From JABCPE02 sp963519075 (GTDB lineage: Bacteria; Bacteroidota; Bacteroidia; Flavobacteriales; Weeksellaceae): a DNA stretch of 64,000 nucleotides. Positions 52,795 to 61,660 of this stretch are shown one piece after another. Position 1 is the first letter of the stretch. Every line of letters starts with the position of its first letter. The notes under the pieces are model-generated. The model saw nothing but the letters and a program-made list of their open reading frames with translations, was not told the origin of the DNA and did no database searches. The stretch covers positions 32,293-96,292 of the forward strand of contig CAUQMH010000001.1 of assembly GCA_963519075.1 (NCBI GenBank). Reading direction: 5' to 3'. The translations under genes and the position numbers were made by a program.

Positions 52795-53061
52795 CTATTT
52801 CTGTGGATTTACAGGATGTTCCTCCTTTTTATCCTCTGATTCCTTTTGTTTTGGTTGCTCTTTATCCACTGAAGGATGACTTACATTTTCAGGAACGGCA
52901 GGAACAGCATGTTCTGCTTCACCAGGCTGAGCTGATTTTTTAGGCGATTGTTTAGCCGATTTCTTAGAAGGCTCTACTTTCTTTTTTGATGGAGTAGACT
53001 GCGCATTTACTGCGAATGTTCCTAACGCAAGGAATAAACTTGCAAAAACTAACTTTTTCAT
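52795..53061 (-). CDS. Small secreted Lys/Pro/Glu-rich protein
   Basis: An 88-residue product with a signal peptide (MKKLVFASLFLALGTFAVNAQ) and a mature part that is almost entirely low complexity: Lys/Ser-rich first (KKKVEPSKKSAKQSPKK), then Pro/Glu/Val-rich, ending KKEEHPVNPQK. No domain recognised. Similar small secreted disordered proteins are frequent in this bacterial group; function unknown. The gene has its own terminator, which supports it being real. Confidence 0.65.
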   Translation of the reverse strand: MKKLVFASLFLALGTFAVNAQSTPSKKKVEPSKKSAKQSPKKSAQPGEAEHAVPAVPENVSHPSVDKEQPKQKESEDKKEEHPVNPQK

Positions 53062-53215
53062 AATTCTTAAAAATTTAATTGGTTACTAATATCAAAAACG
53101 ATATTTTAATAATGATATTGCATTAAATTTATATTTTAACTAAATTTTCATACTATTTAACATTATTTAACCGATTAAAACCTGATTTTTATTAAAAAAG
53201 TTGAATTTAGAGTTT

Positions 53216-53929
53216 TTATTCAAAAAGTATACTTGTGTCTTGTAAAACAGACACTGTCCCATCTTCACAACGGATAGCCTGCCCTGGGAAATTTTGTATC
53301 AAATGATAATCATGTGTAGCCATCAACACAGCACAATTTCTCTCCTCGGACACTTGTCTTAGCAAAGTCATGATATCATTAGAAGTCTCTGGGTCTAGGT
53401 TTCCCGTAGGCTCGTCCGCCAAGATAAGCTCAGGGTGGTTCAGCAAAGCTCTTGCTATAGCAACACGCTGCTGCTCTCCACCAGATAATTCGTGAGGCAT
53501 TTTGTGTTTTTTGGTTTTCATTCCTACACTACTGAGAACATCATCTATTCTCTCTTCCATCAGGCTTCTATCCTTCCAACCTGTCGCTTCTAAAACGAAA
53601 AGAAGATTTTTCTCTACCGTTCTATCCATAAGCAACTGGAAATCTTGGAAAATAATTCCTAGTTTTCTTCTCAAATCAGGAATACGGGACACTTTTAGTT
53701 TTGTCAAATCAAAACCAACCACCTCTCCTTCTCCCTCACGGAGTGGAAGATGTCCATAAAGAACCTTGAGAAGGCTACTTTTTCCAGAACCTGTTTTCCC
53801 AATGAGATAGTTAAACTTACCTTTTTTTATGGTCAGATTAACATTAGAAAGAACTGTAAAATTCTTCTGAACTATTTTTACATCTCTCAGAGAGATGACA
53901 TTGTCTCCGTATGTGCTTTTTTGTGACAT
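53216..53929 (-). CDS. ftsE: FtsE-like ABC transporter ATP-binding protein
   Basis: A 237-residue ABC ATPase with Walker A GKTGSGKSS (residues 44-52), signature LSGGEQQRVAIARAL, Walker B LILADEPTGNLDP and the His switch in MATHDYHLI. The combination and the short length match FtsE, the ATPase that with FtsX controls peptidoglycan hydrolases at the septum. No ftsX gene is adjacent, as is common in Bacteroidetes. LolD or another small ABC ATPase is the main alternative. Confidence 0.8.
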   Translation of the reverse strand: MSQKSTYGDNVISLRDVKIVQKNFTVLSNVNLTIKKGKFNYLIGKTGSGKSSLLKVLYGHLPLREGEGEVVGFDLTKLKVSRIPDLRRKLGIIFQDFQLLMDRTVEKNLLFVLEATGWKDRSLMEERIDDVLSSVGMKTKKHKMPHELSGGEQQRVAIARALLNHPELILADEPTGNLDPETSNDIMTLLRQVSEERNCAVLMATHDYHLIQNFPGQAIRCEDGTVSVLQDTSILFE

Positions 53930-53994
53930 AATATTTTAAGAAAATTCAATCCACTAAAATAAAAAAACTTCCTCCATTGTAATGACAATAGAGG

Positions 53995-55344
53995 TTAAAC
54001 TTTTGTTAAAAATTCCTCAAAAGAACTAGAAACCACTACATTCCCTTCCTTTGAAATTTTTTCTAATTTCACTCTTTCTACTTTATTCACGGACTTTTCG
54101 TCATATGGTTTTTGAACTCTGACATAGTTATCCGTAAAGCCAAACATCATTCCGTTTTTCTCTTCATGCTCCCAAAGAACAGGCAGAACTTTGCCTAATT
54201 GAGTTTGGTAGAAAGCCATTTTTTTCTTCTCAGAAAGAATTCTGAGCATTTTATTCCTTCTCTTTCTCTCCGAAATAGGAACCACGCCCTCCATGCTAAC
54301 CGCCTCCGTATTGTCCCTTTCAGAATATGTAAATACATGCAGGTAACTGATTGGCAACTCCGCTAAAAAGTTATAAGTTTCCAAGAACCTCTCCTCGGTC
54401 TCACCTGGGAAGCCTACGATCACATCCACACCGATAGCTGCATCAGGAAGGATTTCCCTTATCTTATTCACTCTGCTCGTATAGAGAGCCGTGAGATAAC
54501 GGCGTTTCATTTTTTTCAAAATCTCATCTGAACCCGACTGCAACGGAATATGAAAATGCGGCACAAAACTCTTGCTCTTCGCTACAAGTTCTATGGTTTC
54601 ATCTTTTAGCAAATTAGGCTCTATGGAAGAAATTCGGATTCGTTCGATGCCATCCACTTCGTTCAGTGCTGTCACTAAATCCAAAAATGTATGTTCATGT
54701 TTTTTATTCCCAAATTCACCCTTTCCATAATCACCGATATTCACTCCCGTGAGGACTATTTCCTTAATATCCTGCTGGGCGATCTGCTGGGCATTTTTGA
54801 CAATATTTTCTATCGTATCAGAACGGGAAATCCCTCTTGCCATCGGGATTGTACAATAAGTACATTTGTAATCACATCCATCCTGAACTTTCAGAAAGGC
54901 ACGAGTTCTATCCCCAATGGAATAAGAACCTATAAAGAAATCTGCATCTTCTATTTCACAAGAGTGAACCTGCGCAGAACTTTCGGACTTCCTTAAATCA
55001 TCAAGGAAATTAAGCAAATTAAATTTCTCCTTTGCTCCTAAAACCAAATCCACGCCTTCTATTGCAGATATCTCCTCTGGTTTCAGCTGTGCATAGCATC
55101 CCAAAACCACCACCAGACCATCTGGATTGGCTTTCACTGCTCGTTTCACATGAAACTTGCACTCTTTATCGGCATTATCCGTTACCGAGCATGTGTTAAT
55201 CACATAGACTTGCGCAGGGTCATCGAACTCCACTTTCTCATATCCCGCCCCTATAAGCTGGCGCGCAATAGTAGATGTTTCTGCAAAATTAAGCTTACAC
55301 CCGAGTGTATGAAATGCTACTGTTTTCGGACTTGTATTTGTCAT
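53995..55344 (-). CDS. mtaB: tRNA t6A37 methylthiotransferase MtaB
   Basis: Radical-SAM enzyme that adds a methylthio group to N6-threonylcarbamoyladenosine 37 of tRNA. The N-terminal UPF0004 domain starts FHTLGCKLNFAETSTI with conserved Cys residues (GCK, NTCSVTDNAD, GCYAQ); the radical-SAM C-x3-C-x2-C is CDYKCTYC (near residue 155); a TRAM-like region ends the protein. LGCKLNFAE and the CSVTDNAD stretch favour MtaB over MiaB and RimO. Length 449. Secure as methylthiotransferase; MtaB is the most likely subfamily. Confidence 0.93.
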   Translation of the reverse strand: MTNTSPKTVAFHTLGCKLNFAETSTIARQLIGAGYEKVEFDDPAQVYVINTCSVTDNADKECKFHVKRAVKANPDGLVVVLGCYAQLKPEEISAIEGVDLVLGAKEKFNLLNFLDDLRKSESSAQVHSCEIEDADFFIGSYSIGDRTRAFLKVQDGCDYKCTYCTIPMARGISRSDTIENIVKNAQQIAQQDIKEIVLTGVNIGDYGKGEFGNKKHEHTFLDLVTALNEVDGIERIRISSIEPNLLKDETIELVAKSKSFVPHFHIPLQSGSDEILKKMKRRYLTALYTSRVNKIREILPDAAIGVDVIVGFPGETEERFLETYNFLAELPISYLHVFTYSERDNTEAVSMEGVVPISERKRRNKMLRILSEKKKMAFYQTQLGKVLPVLWEHEEKNGMMFGFTDNYVRVQKPYDEKSVNKVERVKLEKISKEGNVVVSSSFEEFLTKV

Positions 55345-55375
55345 AAATAATCTGAAAACCGCAAAGGTATGAAAT

Positions 55376-56116
55376 TTATCTAATATTGTAGGAGAGCTTC
55401 ATAGTGATATTGGCTGTCTTCTTTTTAGAAGAGGTATTGAACGAGCCTCCCCAAGAATAGTCCTCCGAAGAATTCTGCGCGATAATTTGGAAAACTCCCA
55501 TTTCAGATTTTTTCAAATCACCGAGTTTTGCTCCTGCGTTTTCAGCAATTTTTTCAGCACGAAGTTTCGCATCTTTGGTCGCTTCGGCTATCATTTTTAG
55601 TTTTAACTCAGCTAATTTAGTATAGTAATACTCTGGCTGCTCAGAGTACAGCTCCACACCAGAATTGATAAGCTCAGTAACTTGGCGGGAGATGTTTTCT
55701 ATTTTTTCTACTTCTTTGCTCTCCACCTGCACATTTTGTTTCAGTGTGTATCCTGTAAACACTTCTGAACGAACATTCTGATACTCATCATAGGTTCTGT
55801 CAAAATCTTTAGAAATTCCCACTGAAGAAAACACGATTTCTTTTTCTTTCACGCCTTTAGACAATAGATAATTTTTGAGGGCATCTCTGTCTTTTTCCAG
55901 TGAAGCATAGGCAGTTTTCAAATCCGCGCTTTTCTTTGTAAAAGAACTATTCCATACAATAAGGTCCGACTCAAAGTCCTTACTCCCAAGCCCTGTAACA
56001 TTGATAGTGTCATTATTTGAGTTTCTATTTTTAAAAGCATTAGCAGCCAAAAAAGTAGAAAAAACTATTGCAACTGAAATGACAATCAGCCCGATGTGAT
56101 TTTTTATTTTGTCCAT
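55376..56116 (-). CDS. SIMPL domain-containing protein
   Basis: A 246-residue protein with an N-terminal membrane or signal segment (HIGLIVISVAIVFSTFLAA), then a SIMPL (DUF541) domain: INVTGLGSKDFESDLIVW, a helix with KTAYASLEKDRDALKNYLL, FSSVGISKDFD, and the C-terminal half KLRAEKIAENAGAKLGDL, typical for the family. Function is poorly known; related proteins are periplasmic. Divergent from the beta-barrel gene at 56240. Confidence 0.88.
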   Translation of the reverse strand: MDKIKNHIGLIVISVAIVFSTFLAANAFKNRNSNNDTINVTGLGSKDFESDLIVWNSSFTKKSADLKTAYASLEKDRDALKNYLLSKGVKEKEIVFSSVGISKDFDRTYDEYQNVRSEVFTGYTLKQNVQVESKEVEKIENISRQVTELINSGVELYSEQPEYYYTKLAELKLKMIAEATKDAKLRAEKIAENAGAKLGDLKKSEMGVFQIIAQNSSEDYSWGGSFNTSSKKKTANITMKLSYNIR

Positions 56117-56199
56117 AACTATAAAATTTATTTTTTACATTTTATAAAGTTATAAATATTATTTTGATACAAAATATTTTTCTATCTAAAAAATATGTA

Positions 56200-56207
56200 T
56201 ATCTTTG
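56200..56207 (+). promoter_or_regulatory. -7 promoter element of the beta-barrel gene
   Basis: TATCTTTG, an exact TAnnTTTG, 32 bases before the ATG at 56240. No -33 TTTG at normal spacing. Confidence 0.5.
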
Positions 56208-56239
56208 TCCCTGTTTTAAAAATTTAAATTTTATTTTTT

Positions 56240-56755
56240 ATGAAAAAGATTTTAGCATGTGCGTCTTTATTTTTTGCTGTTGCTACAGCATCTGCACAAG
56301 GAACTTTGGAACAAAATAATGTACAAATTAACGCTGGAATAGGGATTTCTAGCTGGGGGATTCCTGTAATAGTAGGTGTAGACTATGGAATTGCAAGAGA
56401 CTTTACTATTGGAGCGGAAGCTTCTTATCGTTCTAAAAAAGAAACTTGGTATATCTATGAATGGAAACACTCTGTTTTTAGTATTTCCGCTAATGGTAAC
56501 TACCACTTCAACAGAATATTAAGACTTCCTTCTGAGTTTGATCTTTATGCAGGTCTTTCTGTAGGATACTATCACTGGACTCACAAATATAATGGTGATG
56601 GAGATTTCGTTTATAATGGAAATTACGCTTCTGGTTTAGGAATTGCTGCGCAGATTGGTGGTCGTTACTTCTTTACTAAAAACTTCGGTATCAACCTAGA
56701 AGGTGGTGGTGGTAATGTATCTGGTGGTAAAATTGGTATCACTTACAAATTCTAA
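56240..56755 (+). CDS. Outer membrane beta-barrel protein
   Basis: A 171-residue protein with a signal peptide (KKILACASLFFAVATASAQ) and repeated beta-strand patterns with aromatic and glycine girdles (VQINAGIGISSWGIPVIVGV, ISANGNYHF, LYAGLSVGYYHW), ending in GKIGITYKF, whose terminal Phe is the usual BAM signal. It resembles small OmpA/OmpX-like barrels of eight strands. Function unknown. A strong terminator follows. Confidence 0.82.
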   Translation: MKKILACASLFFAVATASAQGTLEQNNVQINAGIGISSWGIPVIVGVDYGIARDFTIGAEASYRSKKETWYIYEWKHSVFSISANGNYHFNRILRLPSEFDLYAGLSVGYYHWTHKYNGDGDFVYNGNYASGLGIAAQIGGRYFFTKNFGINLEGGGGNVSGGKIGITYKF

Positions 56756-56774
56756 GAAAATAATAAACCAACAT

Positions 56775-56802
56775 AAAGGAGATAGAAATTTCTATCTCCT
56801 TT
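56775..56802 (+). terminator. Rho-independent terminator after the beta-barrel gene
   Basis: A perfect 28-base palindrome: AAAGGAGATAGAAA (56775-56788) directly followed by its complement (56789-56802) and then TTTTT. The hairpin loop would be formed by the inner AT pairs. Confidence 0.87.
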
Positions 56803-56854
56803 TTTAGTTATTTTATAAATTCTTTTTTATTTTTAGACCCTAAAATCATAAATA

Positions 56855-58408
56855 ATGTCAAAAAAGGAAAAATTTATAGTAGAAACTACGCCTCGCTACA
56901 CTACAAAAGGGCATTTCTTTACTCTAGGAAAGGGGATTTTGGATGGAGAAGTCATCCCTGAAGTAGATGTAAATATCCCTCTGCGAACCATCAATAGACA
57001 CGGTCTCATCGCTGGAGCAACAGGAACAGGAAAAACCAAAACACTACAAGCCTTCGTAGAGCAGCTCTCCCACCATGGCATATCTTCTTTGGTAATGGAT
57101 ATTAAGGGAGACCTTTCTGGAATAGCAGCCACAGGAGAAATGAACAGCCGTATCCAAGAAAGATATGATAAAACCAAATTACCATACCAGCCACAGGCTT
57201 TCCCTGTAGAGCTAATGTCTCTCTCTGCGGAGAAAGGAATAAAACTTAGAGCTACCGTTACTGAGTTTGGACCTGTGCTTTTGAGTAAAATTCTAGGGCT
57301 GAATGATACACAGACCAGTATCATGTCTATCGTTTTCAAATATTGTGATGACAAAGGTCTTCCTCTGATAGATTTAGAGGATTTGAAAAAAGTATTACAA
57401 TATGTAACTGATAATGAACGAGGTAAAAAAGAACTTGCTGATGGCTATGGCTCTATCGCTCCTGCATCATTAGGCGCTATTCTACGAAGCATCGTAGCAC
57501 TAGAACAACAAGGCGCTACACAAATCTTCGGAGAACCCAGCTTTGATGTTTTAGACTTACTAAAAACAAGAAACGAAAAAGGTGTGGTAAACATCCTTCG
57601 TGTGGTGGATATCCAGAGCAAGCCTGCCCTGTTCTCTACTTTTATTTTGTCTCTTTTCGCTGAAATATATTTAACTCTTCCAGAAGCAGGTGACCTAGAT
57701 AAACCTAAATTGGCTGTTTTCATAGACGAAGCTCATTTAATCTTTAAAGATGCGCCAAAAGTACTTTTAGAACAAATAGAAACGATGGTAAAACTTATCC
57801 GTTCTAAAGGTGTAGGAATTTATTTCATCACACAGGTACCAGGCGATATTCCAGAATCTGTTTTGAGCCAGCTGGGACTAAAAATACAGCACGCCCTGAG
57901 AGGATTCACCGCAAAAGACAAAAAAGAAATCTCCAAAGCCGTAGAAAACTACCCTACGAGCGAATTTTATAAAGCGAGTGAACTTATCCAGTCCCTTGGT
58001 ATCGGAGAGGCTTTCGTGACAGCACTAGACGAAAAAGGAATCCCTACTCCGCTGGTTCACACCTACCTCATCTCTCCAGAAAGTAGAATGGATATCTTAT
58101 CGCCAGAGGAGATTGACAATCTCGTAAACCAGTCTGAATTGGTAAGAAAATACAACCAAACTGTTGATAAAGAATCTGCTTACGAAATCTTATTACGAAG
58201 AATGAACGAAGAGCAGGGAAATCCTACAGATACAGAAACCAGCAAACCTCAGCAGAGCAAACCTGCCAAGGAAGAGCCTTCTATGTTTGAAAGCATCTTA
58301 GGAAGCCCTATGGTTCAGACTTTTGGGAAAACCCTAATGAGAGAAGGTGCAAAAGCCATCATGGGAATGATAGGACTGAAAAAGACCACCAAAGGTTCTA
58401 AAAAATAA
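56855..58408 (+). CDS. HerA-like ATPase, DUF853/YjgR family
   Basis: A 517-residue P-loop NTPase of the HerA/FtsK superfamily. Walker A is GATGTGKT (residues 54-61), Walker B AVFIDEAH near residue 288, and the sensor-like region VGIYFITQVPGDIPESVLSQLG is typical of the YjgR (DUF853) family, as is LRGFTAKDKKEI. The biological role is not established; HerA relatives move DNA in repair, but YjgR proteins are mostly uncharacterised. The C-terminus is a low-complexity Lys/Glu/Gln linker ending in a basic segment. It is not near a nurA or defence partner. Confidence 0.9.
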   Translation: MSKKEKFIVETTPRYTTKGHFFTLGKGILDGEVIPEVDVNIPLRTINRHGLIAGATGTGKTKTLQAFVEQLSHHGISSLVMDIKGDLSGIAATGEMNSRIQERYDKTKLPYQPQAFPVELMSLSAEKGIKLRATVTEFGPVLLSKILGLNDTQTSIMSIVFKYCDDKGLPLIDLEDLKKVLQYVTDNERGKKELADGYGSIAPASLGAILRSIVALEQQGATQIFGEPSFDVLDLLKTRNEKGVVNILRVVDIQSKPALFSTFILSLFAEIYLTLPEAGDLDKPKLAVFIDEAHLIFKDAPKVLLEQIETMVKLIRSKGVGIYFITQVPGDIPESVLSQLGLKIQHALRGFTAKDKKEISKAVENYPTSEFYKASELIQSLGIGEAFVTALDEKGIPTPLVHTYLISPESRMDILSPEEIDNLVNQSELVRKYNQTVDKESAYEILLRRMNEEQGNPTDTETSKPQQSKPAKEEPSMFESILGSPMVQTFGKTLMREGAKAIMGMIGLKKTTKGSKK

Positions 58409-58461
58409 TTCTTTTATTTAATAATTCCCTTCATTTTCGGAGGGAATTTATATTTATAAAC

Positions 58462-59070
58462 ATGGAAAAAATCACAAAAAAGAGTCTTCGGGAACGATGG
58501 AAAAATTCTAGTTTCATAGACCAAATAGTCATTAGTAGAGAAATTAACATCCATTTATTAAACAATATTGATCTCAGAGGTATTAATTTAGATGAGTTTA
58601 TCTTTCCTAAAATTATTCAAAACAAACTAGAAAATATAGATTTATCCTATGGAAAAGGCAGCCTGTCCATAATAGATTCTGAAATTAAAAATTTACAATG
58701 CGTAGAATTTAAATTTGATAAATCAAGCTGGTTTAGCAAAACTAAAATTATAGATTCTTCATTTCATAAAGCCCATTTTAATTTTAATTTTACAGACATT
58801 ATTTTTGAAAATTGTGATTTTTCGAAGTCTATTTTCAAAGGAGGTTTTCAAGAGTATGGATTCAGAAGATGTATTTTTTCTAATTGTAATTTTACAGAGG
58901 CGCAATGGAAAAACCTATATCTTTTAGCAAACCAATTTTTAGATTGTAATTTCTCTGATTTCACAATATATAATGCAGGAATTAGAGGTTTTAAAACCAA
59001 TACAAATCTTGAAAACATTAAAGACATCTTTACAAATTCTGATGTACAAGGACTGATTAAATTGAAATAG
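58462..59070 (+). CDS. Pentapeptide-repeat-like protein
   Basis: A 202-residue protein whose middle part has repeats with a hydrophobic central residue and a five-residue period (for example NIDLRGINLDEF, FENCDFSKSIFKG, FSNCNFTEAQWK, FLDCNFSDFTIYN), the pattern of the right-handed quadrilateral beta-helix of pentapeptide-repeat proteins. Some members mimic DNA and protect gyrase, but no such role can be inferred here. No signal peptide. It lies 53 bases after the HerA-like gene. Base composition is more AT-rich than its neighbours. Confidence 0.7.
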   Translation: MEKITKKSLRERWKNSSFIDQIVISREINIHLLNNIDLRGINLDEFIFPKIIQNKLENIDLSYGKGSLSIIDSEIKNLQCVEFKFDKSSWFSKTKIIDSSFHKAHFNFNFTDIIFENCDFSKSIFKGGFQEYGFRRCIFSNCNFTEAQWKNLYLLANQFLDCNFSDFTIYNAGIRGFKTNTNLENIKDIFTNSDVQGLIKLK

Positions 59071-59084
59071 GACACTTACTAAAC

Positions 59085-59116
59085 TTTGACCATTTAGCAT
59101 TAAAACTTTATCTTTG
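59085..59116 (+). promoter_or_regulatory. Complete flavobacterial promoter before the exonuclease gene
   Basis: TTTG (59085-59088) and TATCTTTG (59109-59116) are spaced by 20 bases, matching the TTTG-N(17-23)-TAnnTTTG pattern. Transcription should start near 59122, giving a leader of about 15 bases to the ATG at 59137. Confidence 0.75.
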
Positions 59117-59136
59117 CAGCTTTGATTGATGGTAAA

Positions 59137-60360
59137 ATGTATTCGGTAATAGACATAGAAAGTAACGGCGCGGGTTTTAGAGAAGAATGCATCATAGAAC
59201 TCGCTATTTTTGTTTATGATGGACATGAGGTGGTAGACCAATTCATCACGCTCGTTAATCCCGAAGCCGAAATTACCCAATATGTCCAAAAACTCACTGG
59301 GATAACGCCCAAAATGGTCAAAAGAGCTCCAAAATTCCACGAGATAGCGAAACGAGTGATAGAAATGACCGAAAACACCACTCTCGTAGGACACAATGTA
59401 GAGTTTGACTATCGTATGCTGCGCCAGTCTTTCCGAAGATTAGGATTTGATTTTAAAATCAATACCATAGACACCCTTCCATTAGCCAAAAAACTCATTC
59501 TCGATGTAGAAAGCTACTCACTTGGGAAACTTTGTAAATCTGTGGGCATTCCACTTTCAGACGCTCATCGTGCTGGCGGCGATGCCAGAGCAACATTGGA
59601 TTTATTTAAACTTCTAATCTCAAAAGACACTGAAAATCAAATCATTCAACAGCATCAAGAAGAAACACAATCCAAACTCTATATCAATAAAATCAACGAA
59701 CTTACTGAAAATCTGCCTTCCGAAAAAGGGATTTTCTACCTACAAGACAAATCAGGAAAAATCATTTTCTGTGATTTCAGCGACAATATTTACAAGTCTG
59801 CCAAGGGAATTTTAAACTCTAAATCAAAAAGAAACATTCAGTTTCAGAAAAATGTAGAGCAAATCTACTACGAGTTCACAGGCACGGACATCATCGCCCA
59901 GCTGATGCTGAAAGAAAAAAAAGTAAAAAGAAATACTTCTAAACCTTTCGCCATAAGATACAGCCCACAGACAGGCTCTTTCTTCATTTCTTCATCTAAA
60001 AAGAATGAAAACGAAACGGATTTATTTAATTTCAAATATCCTTCTCAGGCGGAAAAATTATTGTCAATTCTACAAAAAGAAAATTTAGATTATAAAGCTT
60101 TGAAAAAGAAAATTTCCTTCGCTGGAAGGAACGAGCTGTGGATAGGACAAGGAAGAAAACTCGGCGAGCATTCTTTTCTAGCTTTCAAAGGCGGGAAATT
60201 CATCGGTTATGGTTTCTATGAACTCTATCACCAGACGCTCTCTTGGGAAAAAATTCTAAAACTTACGATTCCCGTTACCACACTTCCCAAAGAAATAAAA
60301 AACGAGATGCAGATAGCCTATCTCAAAGGAGAATTTAAGGTTATCAAAATCAATTCGTAG
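59137..60360 (+). CDS. DEDDh exonuclease with a degenerate GIY-YIG-like C-terminal half
   Basis: A 407-residue protein. The N-terminus is a PolC/DnaQ-type 3'-5' exonuclease: D6-I-E8 (VIDIESNG), HNVEFD with D91, and H144-R-A-G-G-D149 with the catalytic His. The second half (from about residue 193) starts SEKGIFYLQDKSGKIIFCDFS, which lines up with the GIY-YIG opening (GVY...YVG) but reads GIF and FCD, so the nuclease residues appear lost. Upstream fused enzymes of this plan (exonuclease plus UvrC-like domain) are known as Cho-like or uncharacterised repair proteins. The frame also allows a TTG at 59122, but the promoter supports the ATG at 59137. It overlaps aat at the 3' end by 11 bases. Confidence 0.85.
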   Translation: MYSVIDIESNGAGFREECIIELAIFVYDGHEVVDQFITLVNPEAEITQYVQKLTGITPKMVKRAPKFHEIAKRVIEMTENTTLVGHNVEFDYRMLRQSFRRLGFDFKINTIDTLPLAKKLILDVESYSLGKLCKSVGIPLSDAHRAGGDARATLDLFKLLISKDTENQIIQQHQEETQSKLYINKINELTENLPSEKGIFYLQDKSGKIIFCDFSDNIYKSAKGILNSKSKRNIQFQKNVEQIYYEFTGTDIIAQLMLKEKKVKRNTSKPFAIRYSPQTGSFFISSSKKNENETDLFNFKYPSQAEKLLSILQKENLDYKALKKKISFAGRNELWIGQGRKLGEHSFLAFKGGKFIGYGFYELYHQTLSWEKILKLTIPVTTLPKEIKNEMQIAYLKGEFKVIKINS

Positions 60361-60994
60361 GCTTACGGAGAATATCCAAAAACTCTATTTTAGGGATTTC
60401 CCTAGCACCAAGGCTTTCCAAATGCTCTGTATAAACCTGACAATCTATGAGTTTGTATCGGTCAGCATTTTTTTCTACAAACTGAATAAATCCTGCTTTG
60501 CTGGCATTACTCACTTTGCTAAACATACTCTCGCCACAGAAAACATGCCCCATTTCCACACCGTAAAAACCTCCTACCAGCTCCCCATTTTCCCAGACTT
60601 CTATACTTTTGGCTTTTCCCTGCTGATTTAGTTCTGTGTATGCTTTTATCATTTCTTCCGAAATCCAAGTCCCATCCTGCCCTCTTCGTGAAATGCTCGC
60701 ACAATTTCTAATCACTTCCTCAAAACATTTATTTTCTGTGAAAACAAATTTGCCAGCTCTCAGGATTTTTCGCATGGATTTAGAAACCTTTATTTCTTCT
60801 GGAAAAAGCACAAACCGAGGATCTGGACTCCACCAAAAAATCTCATCACCTTCATTGAACCACGGAAAAATCCCCAAAGAATAAGCCAAAATCAACCGCC
60901 GAGCAGACAAATCTCCTCCTACAGCAACAATCTCGCTTTCGGGATGATATTTATATGGGTCTGGAAACCAAATTTCCGAATCTAATTGATACAT
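60350..60994 (-). CDS. aat: Leucyl/phenylalanyl-tRNA--protein transferase
   Basis: Adds Leu or Phe from aminoacyl-tRNA to basic N-termini, marking proteins for ClpAP-type degradation (N-end rule). The N-terminal FPDPYKYHPESEIVAVGGDLS, EIFWWSPDPRFVLFPEE and GVEMGHVFCGESMFS are family hallmarks. Length 214, close to E. coli Aat. It converges on and overlaps the exonuclease gene by 11 bases. Secure. Confidence 0.95.
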   Translation of the reverse strand: MYQLDSEIWFPDPYKYHPESEIVAVGGDLSARRLILAYSLGIFPWFNEGDEIFWWSPDPRFVLFPEEIKVSKSMRKILRAGKFVFTENKCFEEVIRNCASISRRGQDGTWISEEMIKAYTELNQQGKAKSIEVWENGELVGGFYGVEMGHVFCGESMFSKVSNASKAGFIQFVEKNADRYKLIDCQVYTEHLESLGAREIPKIEFLDILRKPTN

Positions 60995-61010
60995 TTATTA
61001 AAATTAAAAA

Positions 61011-61034
61011 AAATCCTACTAAACAGCAGGATTT
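61011..61034 (-). terminator. Rho-independent terminator after the DUF3127 gene
   Basis: Arms AAATCCTACT (61011-61020) and AGCAGGATTT (61025-61034); the single mismatch is a G-U pair in the minus-strand RNA. A long T-run follows on that strand. Confidence 0.8.
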
Positions 61035-61054
61035 ATTTTATAATAAGATTTTAT

Positions 61055-61435
61055 TTAAAATGGTAAATCATCATCCGACTCTTCATCGAATGGATTGTCA
61101 TTTACCGCAGAAGATTGTGATGCTGCAGGTGCCGTGTATGCAGGTTCATCAAAGCTGCCTCCTTCCGTTTTTTCCAATCTCCATGCTGTGATAGAGTTAA
61201 AATACTTCACCTGTCCCTCTGGATTTGTCCATTCTCTTCCTCTAATATTGATTCCTACCTTTACTTTATCTCCTTCTGACACTTGGTCTAAAAGCGAAAT
61301 TTTTTCAGATAAAAACTCTATACTGATGGGCTGTGGATATTGTTCCTCTGTAAGTAACACCATCTCTCTTTTCTGAAAACCGCTTGGAAAAGTTTGAGTT
61401 TCAAATACTTTCTTCACTGTTCCTTGTAATTCCAT
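61055..61435 (-). CDS. DUF3127 protein with an SSB-like acidic tip
   Basis: A 126-residue OB-fold-like protein (MELQGTVKKVFETQTF, core ELQGTVKKVFETQTFPSG) of the DUF3127 family, common in Bacteroidetes. The body includes KVKVGINIRGREWTNPEGQVKYFNSITAWRLEK; the tail after about residue 95 is disordered and ends EESDDDLPF. That last hexapeptide DDDLPF matches the C-terminal tip by which SSB recruits repair and replication proteins (DDDIPF in E. coli). Role in single-strand DNA metabolism is inference. It is monocistronic with its own terminator. Confidence 0.85.
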   Translation of the reverse strand: MELQGTVKKVFETQTFPSGFQKREMVLLTEEQYPQPISIEFLSEKISLLDQVSEGDKVKVGINIRGREWTNPEGQVKYFNSITAWRLEKTEGGSFDEPAYTAPAASQSSAVNDNPFDEESDDDLPF

Positions 61436-61509
61436 AGAAATATAAATTTTAGCTGGTAAAGTTAAAAAACTCTTTTAAAAGGAAAAAATAAAAAAAAATA
61501 TATTTATGC

Positions 61510-61539
61510 TTGTGGATTAAAAATAAGTTTGTATATTTG
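61510..61539 (+). promoter_or_regulatory. Promoter of the tRNA cluster
   Basis: TTG (61510-61512, within CTTG) and TATATTTG (61532-61539) are spaced by 19 bases. The first tRNA starts at 61574. Confidence 0.65.
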
Positions 61540-61573
61540 CAATCACAAAAGAACAAAGTAGTTCATTTTTTCC

Positions 61574-61655
61574 GCGGATGTGGTGTAATTGGTAGCCACG
61601 CCAGACTTAGGATCTGGTGCCGAGAGGCGTGGGGGTTCGAGTCCCTTCATCCGCA
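61574..61655 (+). tRNA. tRNA-Leu (UAG)
   Basis: Cloverleaf with acceptor GCGGATG/CATCCGC, anticodon loop CTTAGGA (anticodon TAG), a long variable arm typical of tRNA-Leu, and T-loop GTTCGAGTC. The discriminator base is A (61655); the 3' CCA is not encoded. Confidence 0.93.
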
Positions 61656-61660
61656 CAGTT

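Noticed and set aside
53995..55344. MiaB (ms2i6A synthase) instead of MtaB
   Set aside because: The opening LGCKLNFAE and NTCSVTDNAD stretch fit MtaB better than MiaB.
56855..58408. FtsK-type DNA translocase
   Set aside because: No membrane segments, no gamma domain; DUF853/YjgR motifs fit better.
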